Positions 15,454 through 22,515 of a stretch of DNA of 33,629 bases are shown here, one piece after another. The stretch is taken from positions 1 to 33,629 of the IMG/VR virus record IMGVR_UViG_3300031227_000219; one strand, given 5' to 3'. The notes beneath the pieces were generated by a model that did not search any database, was not told the origin of the DNA, and saw only the letters and a list, made by a program, of their open reading frames with translations. Source of the DNA: a virus. The stretch's first letter is position 1. Each line of letters starts with the position of its first letter. Both the position numbers and the translations under genes were made by a program.

Positions 15454-15855
15454 TTGGCGAGAGACACAAGCAGTAATAGGACACACAAGCAACATGGTTT
15501 GTCTGAGGATAAGTTACGGGAGTTATATGGTAGTGGGTTATCGGACGAAAAAATAGGCGAGTTGTATGGTTTAACGGGTAATGGCGTATCTGCGTTGTTT
15601 AGAGGTACTGGTGGTGTAACGGTGAACTATAGCAATGTGGTTATTTACAGCACTGACATTGCTCAATCATCTTGGGGCTCTGGGCCATTTTCTGTTTCTC
15701 CATGGACGCTATGGAAGAATTGGTCAACAGAGTTTTGCCGTTATAATCCAACGCCCACAGCGGCGTTTTGGGCTGGTGCGCCTCCTACTGATCTTCTTAC
15801 AGCGTTTAACAGAGTAGTTGCTGTTGTGGCTGGCGCTCATGGTCCTATTCCGTAA
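15454..15855 (+). CDS. Small protein with endonuclease-type HTH segment fused ahead of a possible structural domain
   Basis: The frame from TTG 15454 encodes 133 aa; a shorter start at GTG 15620 would give about 78 aa. Residues 15-50 (LSEDKLRELYGSGLSDEKIG, LYGLTGNGVSALFRG) form an HTH like that of the intron 3 endonuclease. The C-terminal part (PFSVSPWTLWKNWSTEF, PTAAFWAGAPPTDLL, VVAVVAGAHGPIP) has another composition and may be the real gene. No strong ribosome site supports either start, though AAGGGG lies 13 bases before TTG. The HTH could be a leftover of a homing element. The 264-base gap before it holds the terminator, the promoter and nothing else clear. Confidence 0.5.
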   Translation: MARDTSSNRTHKQHGLSEDKLRELYGSGLSDEKIGELYGLTGNGVSALFRGTGGVTVNYSNVVIYSTDIAQSSWGSGPFSVSPWTLWKNWSTEFCRYNPTPTAAFWAGAPPTDLLTAFNRVVAVVAGAHGPIP

Positions 15856-15900
15856 GCAACAATACTGAGTTGACAAACACAATTAACAGGAGGAAATCTC

Positions 15901-16170
15901 ATGTTAGAACGTGTGATGGTTTGTGATTTATGGAAGGCTTCGGGGGGTGATGTAAAGATTGTCTTAATTAGCAAATGGCGCAATATAGCAATTACGATAG
16001 ACTCCGGTGCTGATGTTCACCCGGGGGCAATGGTTGCCACATTGCAAGCAATGTACGATGCTGATAGTCTTAGTGCGGGTCAGAAAACTGATTGGGATAC
16101 TGAGGAGGCTGATTTAACAACAGCGTTATTTGATGTTGCAACTATTCTTACAGGTCAGATTCCGCGATAA
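15901..16170 (+). CDS. Small hypothetical, possibly structural
   Basis: The gene encodes 89 aa with AGGAGG ahead of the ATG. The N-terminal half is beta-rich (VKIVLISKWRNIAITIDSGA); the C-terminal half is helical (MVATLQAMYDADSL, DLTTALFDVATILTG). No family is recognised. It forms a compact set with its neighbours downstream of the sigma70-type promoter. Confidence 0.7.
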   Translation: MLERVMVCDLWKASGGDVKIVLISKWRNIAITIDSGADVHPGAMVATLQAMYDADSLSAGQKTDWDTEEADLTTALFDVATILTGQIPR

Positions 16171-16185
16171 TTAAGGAGGTTAAAA

Positions 16186-16599
16186 ATGGCCGTTCAAAGA
16201 CGTGGCGGCTATATTCCTAATCCTGATGTACAGCCAGGAAAGGCTAATCAGTCTAACCAAGAAGCACGCGAGAACCAGTTTGCTGCTGGCGGATTTCGTG
16301 TTCAATCGGGTCGTCATGAGCAGCGAGAATTGCCTGCCCCGGATATATATGTTGATTGGCATTATGGTGCTAATTTATTGAGTCCAAATGGTGTTGGGCA
16401 ATTTTCAGGTGCTGTCATTGGTGGGAATGGTGTTATTGAAAGTGGAAATAGACAAGCTGCGGGCGGCTTATCTCAGCAACAAATAGAAGGTGGTGAGATG
16501 GCCTATGATGGGCGTGGTTTTCCAATGCGTTTTAATTGTTCAAATACAGATTTAGGTTACAGTGTTGGTCCGTATGGGTTCTGTGGATATGGCACTTAA
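16186..16599 (+). CDS. Gly/Gln-rich hypothetical, possibly virion surface
   Basis: The gene encodes 137 aa with AAGGAGG upstream. It is polar, rich in Gly, Asn and Gln (IGGNGVIESGNRQAAGGLSQ) and ends with aromatic-Gly repeats (GYSVGPYGFCGYGT). Such composition suits an extended structural or surface protein. No known family is recognised. Confidence 0.65.
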   Translation: MAVQRRGGYIPNPDVQPGKANQSNQEARENQFAAGGFRVQSGRHEQRELPAPDIYVDWHYGANLLSPNGVGQFSGAVIGGNGVIESGNRQAAGGLSQQQIEGGEMAYDGRGFPMRFNCSNTDLGYSVGPYGFCGYGT

Positions 16600-16643
16600 T
16601 TGACATTTTGACCATAGTCTTGTGGCTATTGGAGAATATGAAA

Positions 16644-17210
16644 ATGTTCACACACATCAAAAACTTCAACAAGATTGTAGTGATTGGACCTCAGCGGTCT
16701 GGCACTCGCATAGCGGCCAAGATGATAGCAAAAAGTCTTGACTGTAAGTTTTTTTCGGAGCTTGTTGTTGGGATTAGAAGTTTTGGACGATTGAAACGAC
16801 TCTTGACTACGGTTGGGGGTCGTTTTGTTGTACAGTGTCCAGGTTTGACAGCACGGGTGCATGATCTTGAATTGGATGATAAAACGCTTATTGTTTTCAT
16901 GCGTAGAAGTGTAGAGGATGTTCTTGCTTCTCAGGAAAGAATAAATTGGCAAGGTCATATTACAGAAGAAAGAGAATATGAGCGGCATGCAGATCATTTT
17001 GATGCAGATGATCCAATTTGTGTCAAGAAATTCAAGGTGTGGGATAAATTTCAGAAGCCATTGATAAAGCATCATTTTGATTTAGAGTATGATAGTTTGT
17101 CAAAGCATCCATTGTGGATACCTAAGACTTTACGCAGAGCATTTGGTCCTGGCCAAATTGATTTTTCAGAACTTGAGGCGTCAAGTGATAAAATAGGAGA
17201 CAAAGAATGA
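16644..17210 (+). CDS. Sulfotransferase-like P-loop protein
   Basis: I place the start at ATG 16644, nine bases after GGAG; an ATG at 16638 is also in frame. The product is about 188 aa. The N-terminus carries VVIGPQRSGTRIAAKMIAK, matching the 5'-PSB (PAPS-binding) loop GxxRSGT of the sulfotransferase family. TLIVFMRRSVEDVLASQERI corresponds to the 3'-PB region with conserved Arg and Ser. The family moves sulfate from PAPS to a sugar, protein or small molecule. At 188 aa it is shorter than most cellular members. Linkage to the nucleotidyltransferase at 17450 hints at surface-glycan modification; this is inference. Confidence 0.65.
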   Translation: MFTHIKNFNKIVVIGPQRSGTRIAAKMIAKSLDCKFFSELVVGIRSFGRLKRLLTTVGGRFVVQCPGLTARVHDLELDDKTLIVFMRRSVEDVLASQERINWQGHITEEREYERHADHFDADDPICVKKFKVWDKFQKPLIKHHFDLEYDSLSKHPLWIPKTLRRAFGPGQIDFSELEASSDKIGDKE

Positions 17211-17404
17211 CTGGCACTGCATTATGTTCAAAATGTGGCAAGACATACAGTTTACGAAGCGATGAATGTCCCTACTGCGGCAATAGCAAGGAAAAGCGTT
17301 TAAGTGGCCATTTTGAGAATAATAGCCAAGTTATAGGTCGCCACAAGATGGCCAAAAAGCTCAAAAAAGGCGATGGAAGAGCAGTAGGTGTTTCGCATGA
17401 TTAG
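17207..17404 (+). CDS. Small zinc-ribbon protein
   Basis: This 65-aa gene overlaps the previous stop by ATGA, so translation is likely coupled. Two CxxC pairs (CSKC and CPYC) spaced by 15 residues form a zinc ribbon. The C-terminal half is basic (GRHKMAKKLKKGDGRAVG). It may bind nucleic acid or act as an accessory factor; no target can be named. Confidence 0.75.
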   Translation: MTGTALCSKCGKTYSLRSDECPYCGNSKEKRLSGHFENNSQVIGRHKMAKKLKKGDGRAVGVSHD

Positions 17405-17449
17405 TTTGCACTTTTATGGTTAGTTCGCACCTCCAAAGGAGAGGACAAT

Positions 17450-18199
17450 ATGAAACTCAAAGGCATTGTTTTAGCTGGCGGGACGGCGAGTCGTTTGTAT
17501 CCTTTGACTGCTGTATCCAACAAGCATTTATTGCCTGTTGGGAAGATACCAATGATTTATTGGCCTATTGCGCGTCTTTTAGAGGCAGATGTTCGAGATA
17601 TTTTGGTAGTAACAAGTTGCGACCATATTGGTCATATTGTTGGCTTATTGGGTTCGGGTAGTGATATTGGGGCAGAGTTTACGTATCGGGTGCAGGATAA
17701 GGCAGGCGGAATAGCTCAAGCTCTTGGGTTGGCAGAAGATTTTGTAGATGAGTGTTGTGTGGTAATTTTGGGAGACAATATTTACGCGGGCACGATAGCT
17801 GATAAGATAAAGTCATTTGACGGTATTGGTTCCAAGATTTTTCTCAAGGAAGTTCCTGATCCCGGACGTTATGGCGTAGCTGAACTTTCTGTGTGCGGGG
17901 ATAGAGTTATTGGCATTGAAGAAAAACCACGTGAACCCAGGACCAATTTGGCCGTAACTGGTTGTTATATGTATGACTACAGTGTTTTTGAGGTTATAAA
18001 GACTTTGAAGCCTTCTGGGCGTGGTGAGATTGAGATAACAGATGTCAACAATTACTACATTAGTGAAGGCAGAATGAAGTGTGCTGAAATAGTTGACGAA
18101 TGGACGGATGCGGGCACTTTTGACAGTTTACAGCATGCAGGTGTTCTTGTTCACGATTTGCCGATTCCTGAAGTTGTATCAGCTATTATGACGAAATGA
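17450..18199 (+). CDS. Glucose-1-phosphate thymidylyltransferase-like nucleotidyltransferase (RmlA-like)
   Basis: The gene encodes 249 aa with AAAGGAG before the ATG. It starts KGIVLAGGTASRLYPLT, the nucleotide-binding loop, followed by NKHLLPVGKIPMIYWPI. VILGDNIY contains the catalytic Asp region. DPGRYGVAEL, GIEEKPREP and GRGEIEITDVNNYYI complete the signature of the RmlA/RfbA family. The enzyme joins dTTP and glucose-1-phosphate to make dTDP-glucose. It is shorter than the usual ~290 aa, because the C-terminal helical part is trimmed. In a phage this may feed glycosylation of virion, DNA or host envelope; none is shown here. Confidence 0.88.
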   Translation: MKLKGIVLAGGTASRLYPLTAVSNKHLLPVGKIPMIYWPIARLLEADVRDILVVTSCDHIGHIVGLLGSGSDIGAEFTYRVQDKAGGIAQALGLAEDFVDECCVVILGDNIYAGTIADKIKSFDGIGSKIFLKEVPDPGRYGVAELSVCGDRVIGIEEKPREPRTNLAVTGCYMYDYSVFEVIKTLKPSGRGEIEITDVNNYYISEGRMKCAEIVDEWTDAGTFDSLQHAGVLVHDLPIPEVVSAIMTK

Positions 18200-18207
18200 T
18201 TTTGACT

Positions 18208-18258
18208 GGCCCGATGTACAATGCCCCTATTGTTCCTCTCCAATTTGTGTATCGGGCC
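18208..18258. repeat. Inverted repeat GGCCCGAT...ATCGGGCC
   Basis: Perfect eight-base arms (18208-18215 and 18251-18258) enclose a 35-base loop in the gap after the nucleotidyltransferase gene. No U-run follows, so a terminator is not supported. It could be a protein-binding site or an RNA structure. Confidence 0.45.
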
Positions 18259-18262
18259 GGTT

Positions 18263-18290
18263 CTATTCATATTTCTTTTATATTCTTCAT
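18263..18290 (+). promoter_or_regulatory. Copy 4 of recurrent T-rich element (diverged)
   Basis: CTATTCATATTTCTTTTATATTCTTC resembles the TCACAATTTTTTTATATTCTC element found elsewhere. It lies about 65 bases before the gene at 18355, at the head of a new gene group. Confidence 0.4.
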
Positions 18291-18354
18291 TGTTATAGAG
18301 TGTTTAGTTTCTGGACTATGTTGAGGTTAGTATTTACGAAGTGGAGGGTAGATA

Positions 18355-18768
18355 ATGGCTGGAACGACATTGGCAAATTGTTGGCAATATGCTCGTTGGG
18401 TTTACACGATAGCTCGCAACATGCGTATTACCGAGCCTGAAGGTTTGGAATTGATTGCTGTCAAAGTGTTTTTGATGTTCATTTGGAATCCGGTAGCGGG
18501 GATTGGCACTCGTCCTTGGCTTGCGACAACGTATAACAAGCGTGCTGTTACTGCAACAACAAATTATGTATGCGATATAAGTGTACAGCCAACGCATGTA
18601 TTAGTTGAGTTGTTGGCAGCGGTTGGTAAGGATTTGGATGAGAATCCACTTACAGATGCTGAGAAGGTTGCGGTAGATGTTTTGATGTTGAGTACGGGCA
18701 ACAGGCGTTACGGCACTGATCCGTATTACGGTGGTCTTGGCGGTTCTAAAGTAGATTTGCCGCAGTAG
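18355..18768 (+). CDS. Hypothetical protein, paralogue of the product at 4288
   Basis: The gene encodes 137 aa; GGAGGG lies 9 bases upstream. It begins ANCWQYARWVYTIARNM, comparable with NNWEYAKWAIVIGRSL of the gene at 4288, and ends LSTGNRRYGTDPYYGG, GGSKVDLPQ. The helical pattern and the C-terminal Arg/Gly motif are shared. The function is unknown, though both copies sit in structural gene groups. Confidence 0.75.
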   Translation: MAGTTLANCWQYARWVYTIARNMRITEPEGLELIAVKVFLMFIWNPVAGIGTRPWLATTYNKRAVTATTNYVCDISVQPTHVLVELLAAVGKDLDENPLTDAEKVAVDVLMLSTGNRRYGTDPYYGGLGGSKVDLPQ

Positions 18769-18778
18769 GTGTTTATAG

Positions 18779-19102
18779 ATGAGTGAGAAGCTCAAAGTAG
18801 CCTGTTGTTTACTCAGGCTTGCTAAGCAGTTACTTGTTAGCCCAGAAGGTGTTTACAAGGTTGATATGCAAGTTGTGCAAGACTATTTCAATCAGTTTAT
18901 ACCACGTGGTGCAAGGGACATTCAGAAGTTAGTTGACGCTGGCAATGGTCTTGTCAAGGTAAAGAAGATTAGGGCTGGCAAGGCATTTATTTATCCGTAT
19001 GGTTATGAGTCATTAGAGAGTTATTTAGGGTTAGGGGCATTGAGTTTGTCTCCTGACATTCCAATGGAGGCTTTGATTCCTGTTGAGGGAGATGTCGTAT
19101 GA
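18779..19102 (+). CDS. Tagged hypothetical protein
   Basis: The gene encodes 107 aa. It opens MSEKLKVACCLLRLAKQLLV, matching the shared amphipathic helix, followed by SPEGVYKVDMQVVQDYFNQF. The C-terminal part (KAFIYPYGYESLESYLGLGA) is unfamiliar. The stop overlaps the next start by ATGA. Confidence 0.75.
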   Translation: MSEKLKVACCLLRLAKQLLVSPEGVYKVDMQVVQDYFNQFIPRGARDIQKLVDAGNGLVKVKKIRAGKAFIYPYGYESLESYLGLGALSLSPDIPMEALIPVEGDVV

Positions 19103-19476
19103 ACAGAAAAAGAATAGCTCATAAATTATTCAAGCGTGAAGCGGCTAGAAAGCCCATAAAGAACATTGCGATGCTTGTAACGGCAGAAGGTATTGAACTT
19201 GACTATTTTGTTGGCACGACATTGAATGGCGGTGGGTCTTATTTCAAAAGGATAGTTTTGGATAAGGCATTTGACAAGGTTAGAAGATTTGCTGATGATT
19301 CTGTTGTCACATTGTTTAGCAAGTTTGGTGGCAAGCAGAAAGGCAAGATGCATTTAGGTGCTGGAATTTACAGTGGCAAGTTCATTGTGGGTGCAAAGGG
19401 CAAGATTGTGATTTCTGATTTTGATGAGGATGAAGTTTGGGATGAATTAGACAAGCAAGGTTGGAGAACACATTGA
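19099..19476 (+). CDS. Tagged hypothetical protein
   Basis: The gene encodes 125 aa and is translationally coupled to the gene before it. The start MNRKRIAHKLFKREAARK is nearly identical, at DNA level, to the first 27 bases of the gene at 32358 (24 of 27 by eye), although the bodies differ. The body is a beta-rich domain (IAMLVTAEGIELDYFVGTTL, AGIYSGKFIVGAKGKIVISD). No function is recognised. The shared 5' segment is the best DNA-level sign that the tag spreads by copying. Confidence 0.75.
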   Translation: MNRKRIAHKLFKREAARKPIKNIAMLVTAEGIELDYFVGTTLNGGGSYFKRIVLDKAFDKVRRFADDSVVTLFSKFGGKQKGKMHLGAGIYSGKFIVGAKGKIVISDFDEDEVWDELDKQGWRTH

Positions 19477-19571
19477 ATGTACAAGTCTCAATTGTGTTGG
19501 GGCTTGATAGTATGTCCTTCAGGGCTTATTGTGAGTTCTGAAAATATGCATTAGGAAAGGAGGCCATTGAG

Positions 19572-20447
19572 ATGGCTAAGAAGAAGAATGTGGAAAAATG
19601 GGTATTGTTGCGGGGCTTGCATCTTGGTTTCGCACGTGAGTCATTTGGTGCTGGCACAGTGCTGACACATGATCTTGATCTTGACATTTTGTTAGTAGAT
19701 GGTCGGAAGTTTGATTCAACGAAGGACCTTGACATTTTGAAGGCTCATGAATGGATTCGTCCTTATTCTCAGGAAGCGGTTGATATGGTAAAAGAAGTTC
19801 AGCCGCCACGTCAGGAGCCCCGGGTCAAGATAGTTCGTGAAAAGAAAGCTGCTGAGGATATTCCTGGTGGAGAAGATCGTGAGCATGGCGGAATGAAAGT
19901 TGTGAAATCTGATGAGGATTTGATGGATGTGCGAATTGACATCCGTCATACAAAACCGAAGATGAAGGAGGAGCTTGACAGGGAAGCTCCACTTGAGGTT
20001 ATTCGTGGGGATGAAACTCCTGAAGAACGCAGGGTTCGTTTGAAACAGGAGGCTCCTGGTGAGCGATTGACTCGTTTACAGAGCGAAATTCCCAGTATGC
20101 CCATTGTACAGGATGACAGTCTTGGGGAAGTTGTTGGAGGCACCACGCCGGCCTTGAATGTTGGTCAGGTTCATACTCGAACGGCTGAAGAAGTAGATAA
20201 ATTACGAGCTGACGCGAATCAAAAGATAGATGAGCTTCCTAAGAAGCGCAAACGTGGTCGTCCACGAAAGAATCCTGTTGAAGCTGCTGACAAGCCGAAG
20301 CGCAAACGTGGTCGTCCACGAAAGAATCCTGTTGAATCTCAGCCTAAAAGCGCATCTTCTGAGCCGCAGGAGCAACAGGAACAGTCTGTTCAGCCGGAAA
20401 AACAGGAGTTGCAGGAGTCACAGGAGCCACAGGAGCAACAGGAGTAG
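19572..20447 (+). CDS. AT-hook protein with Gln/Glu-rich tail
   Basis: The gene encodes 291 aa with AAAGGAGG upstream. Residues 1-70 look globular (WVLLRGLHLGFARESFGAGT). A charged middle follows. Two identical AT-hooks, KRKRGRPRKNPVE, occupy residues about 225-237 and 243-255. The tail is E/Q/P-rich (EPQEQQEQSVQPEKQELQE). AT-hooks bind the minor groove of AT-rich DNA, so a DNA-binding role in packaging, nucleoid condensation or host takeover is plausible. It is not tagged with the N-terminal helix. Confidence 0.8.
   Translation: MAKKKNVEKWVLLRGLHLGFARESFGAGTVLTHDLDLDILLVDGRKFDSTKDLDILKAHEWIRPYSQEAVDMVKEVQPPRQEPRVKIVREKKAAEDIPGGEDREHGGMKVVKSDEDLMDVRIDIRHTKPKMKEELDREAPLEVIRGDETPEERRVRLKQEAPGERLTRLQSEIPSMPIVQDDSLGEVVGGTTPALNVGQVHTRTAEEVDKLRADANQKIDELPKKRKRGRPRKNPVEAADKPKRKRGRPRKNPVESQPKSASSEPQEQQEQSVQPEKQELQESQEPQEQQE
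20244..20336 (+). repeat. Tandem duplication encoding the two AT-hooks
   Basis: A 39-base sequence occurs identically at 20244-20282 and 20298-20336, with a period of 54 bases. Identity at synonymous sites indicates a recent duplication. Confidence 0.9.
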
Positions 20448-20451
20448 TTTG

Positions 20452-20715
20452 ATGTTATATGAATACAAATGCAAGAAATGTAATGAGATAATTGAAATGG
20501 ATTTTACCTTTGGTGCGCCAGCGAAAGCTATTGATTGTGAATGTGGCGGGATTGCTCAAAGGCATTTTGGTAGTTGTATTTTCATGTTGAAGGGAAATGA
20601 TTGGCCACGTAAAAACAGTTTGTTCAAGAAGGAAATGACTGAAAAGAATGCAAGGGCTGGTCGTTGTATGGGGAAAGAATGGGGTGACCAACCCAGATTA
20701 GTGAAGGACCAATAG
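20452..20715 (+). CDS. FmdB-like zinc-ribbon protein
   Basis: I place the start at ATG 20452, just after the previous stop, giving 87 aa; an upstream extension in the same frame overlaps the AT-hook gene. MLYEYKCKKCNEIIEMDF and CECGG give the CxxC...CxCG zinc ribbon. CIFMLKGNDWPRKN matches the FmdB regulatory-protein C-terminal pattern (F-x-LKG-x-x-W). The family is common in bacteria and in phage structural regions, with little known function. Confidence 0.8.
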   Translation: MLYEYKCKKCNEIIEMDFTFGAPAKAIDCECGGIAQRHFGSCIFMLKGNDWPRKNSLFKKEMTEKNARAGRCMGKEWGDQPRLVKDQ

Positions 20716-20722
20716 GAACGAG

Positions 20723-20757
20723 TTGGGGCATGGTAGTGTTTATCATGCCCCAATTTT
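20723..20757 (+). terminator. Rho-independent terminator
   Basis: TTGGGGCATG and CATGCCCCAA form a perfect 10-base stem with an 11-base loop, followed by TTTT. It follows the FmdB-like gene by 8 bases. Confidence 0.85.
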
Positions 20758-20806
20758 CGCCGTGTGGCGGCGACAAAATGAAATGAACATTAGAAAAGAG
20801 GAAAAA

Positions 20807-21061
20807 ATGGACAAAGACTTTGCAATATATCGCACTTCGGACATTTATTTCAGTGCGTATTTAAGCGCGTTGGACATTTGTTTGGACCGTACAGAATCAC
20901 AGGATAACGATGTAGGCAAAAAGAAGATAATTTTTGTATTTAGAGTTCCGAGACAGGATTTGAATCGTCTCAAAGCGTCTTTTTTTGGCGGCACTGGGAC
21001 GGTTAAGGCTTTGAAGATATGCCAGCAATTGAGAACTCTAAAACAGATGTGTTACGTTTGA
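20807..21061 (+). CDS. DUF5659-like small protein
   Basis: I use ATG 20807, preceded by AAGAGG, giving 84 aa. The layout YRTSDIYFSAYLSALDICL, then KKIIFVFRVP, then a C-terminal helix with QQLRTLKQMCYV resembles the DUF5659 family of small phage and plasmid proteins. The start at 20723 would overlap the terminator and is rejected. The function of the family is unknown. Confidence 0.65.
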   Translation: MDKDFAIYRTSDIYFSAYLSALDICLDRTESQDNDVGKKKIIFVFRVPRQDLNRLKASFFGGTGTVKALKICQQLRTLKQMCYV

Positions 21062-21117
21062 TGTAAGTCGTTGTAAATAAAGGACTTGCGCAAATCAAAG
21101 CCAAGACTTAAGAGGAG

Positions 21118-21621
21118 TTGGTCATTTTAAAGAGGCAAAGGGATATAGAAAGACGTTTGATTGCAGAATATACAGAAAGACATTTTGTAGCTGGCAGGTC
21201 GTTATCAGAGATGATGAAGAAGTGGGACAAATCATATCCGCGTATCAAAGGCAAGATAGACGGACTGTCAGTATTACAGAAGGTGCCCAATATAGGTTCT
21301 ATATCTGCAACTTTTGATGACTGGGAAGAACTTTCAGGTATTCGTAAGGTGCCGATGCGTGAATTTGGAAAACCTGAAAACATCTTCAATAGTTCTGATG
21401 ATATTCATAGAAGCAAAGAGCTATCAGAGCGTATCAGAGAATCAGGAAAGATTTCGCCATTGATTGTTGTTATTGATGATGATGGTTTTTGGCTGCTTGA
21501 AGGCGTGCATAGATATGTAGCTCTTTCTGAGCTTGGTGTAAAGTCGTTGCCGGCTTTGGTAGTTATAGACCATGAGCGGATGTTAAGGAAAAAATGGATT
21601 CATTACGACTTGGAAGAGTAA
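21118..21621 (+). CDS. ParB/sulfiredoxin-fold protein
   Basis: The frame encodes about 167 aa. The C-terminal half has LSERIRESGKISPLIVVID followed by WLLEGVHRYVALSELGVKSL, matching the ParB N-terminal/sulfiredoxin fold with its G-x-HR-x-x-A core. The family binds nucleotide (CTP in ParB) or acts as a nuclease or kinase-like factor. The start is odd: AAGAGGAG runs directly into TTG 21118 with no spacer, and the next in-frame candidate at ideal distance is ATT 21124. No ATG occurs until residue 31. The 5' end is therefore uncertain. Confidence 0.72.
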   Translation: MVILKRQRDIERRLIAEYTERHFVAGRSLSEMMKKWDKSYPRIKGKIDGLSVLQKVPNIGSISATFDDWEELSGIRKVPMREFGKPENIFNSSDDIHRSKELSERIRESGKISPLIVVIDDDGFWLLEGVHRYVALSELGVKSLPALVVIDHERMLRKKWIHYDLEE

Positions 21622-21646
21622 TGAGCACTCAGTAAAGGAGTAATTT

Positions 21647-22408
21647 ATGGCCACTTATTCGGGCACTTATATCAAGATAAATACTTCTAGTAGTGCTCGC
21701 ATCAACGCTTTGGTTGATGACTTGCTTACTCCTCGATTGATGCAATTTCGTCAAATCAATGTTTACGATGAGAATGCGGTATTGCAATTGGATGGTGTTA
21801 CATGGCAGGCAGAATATCATCCTTGGAATAGCACGTTTCCAATGCGCGTGCACAAGAATGGCGAATTGGTATCGTTTAGCAGCGCCAATTATACGTATGG
21901 GACATTGCAAGTAGGTGCAATCAATTCTGGTGATATAGTCAACATCACTTACAATTTTGACTATTTCCCTGTCAAAGTATTGACTGGTTATCTTCGTCAG
22001 GTTGTTGATTTTATCAATACGGGAGCTATTGGTCCTCCTACAGATTATACGGTAGAGACGGCACCTAGTTATTGGGATGGTGTCATGGTCGATTTGGCGT
22101 TCGCTCTATGTATGGAGCGTTTACTTTTGGATTACGATTTATGGTATGGCCGGTTGATATTTGCCATTCCGAACATTGAAGAGGGCGGTGACATAGTTGG
22201 TCAGCTTGAGACTCTCAAATCTAATGCAGAGGAGCGAGCCAACAAGACTTTGGATAACGAGAAATTCAAGGTTGGCAATCATTTGGCACCGCCGACTACG
22301 TATTATTGGCAGGGCATTCGTGGTGGCGGCGGCGGCGGTGGTGGTCGTGCTGGGGCTACTTATGCTCGTGGAAAGTTACACGGATGGCGTCCAAATAAAT
22401 ATATTTAG
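21647..22408 (+). CDS. Structural protein with poly-Gly linker
   Basis: The gene encodes 253 aa with AAAGGAG upstream. The N-terminal 110 residues are beta-rich (TYGTLQVGAINSGDIVNITY). A helical middle (YLRQVVDFINTGAIGPPTDY, VMVDLAFALCMERLLLDYDL) follows. Near the end eight consecutive Gly (residues about 226-233) precede a basic tail (RAGATYARGKLHGWRPNKYI). This is likely a virion protein such as a neck or tail component. I see no specific family. A 107-base gap after it is without clear features. Confidence 0.7.
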   Translation: MATYSGTYIKINTSSSARINALVDDLLTPRLMQFRQINVYDENAVLQLDGVTWQAEYHPWNSTFPMRVHKNGELVSFSSANYTYGTLQVGAINSGDIVNITYNFDYFPVKVLTGYLRQVVDFINTGAIGPPTDYTVETAPSYWDGVMVDLAFALCMERLLLDYDLWYGRLIFAIPNIEEGGDIVGQLETLKSNAEERANKTLDNEKFKVGNHLAPPTTYYWQGIRGGGGGGGGRAGATYARGKLHGWRPNKYI

Positions 22409-22515
22409 GGATGAATGTGAATATATTCTTTGCCGAAACTGTCACAGAGGTGTGCATTTTTGTAGTCCGACCAAGTACATTTAACATGTCCTTGTAAGTC
22501 AGAAGGAGTTTTGGA

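Noticed and set aside
15317-15556. 79-codon frame after the promoter
   Set aside because: It lacks a ribosome site, overlaps the better-supported frame at 15454, and its sequence looks non-coding.
22197-22484. 95-codon + strand frame overlapping the poly-Gly protein
   Set aside because: It is mostly inside the gene at 21647 in another frame and has no start signal.
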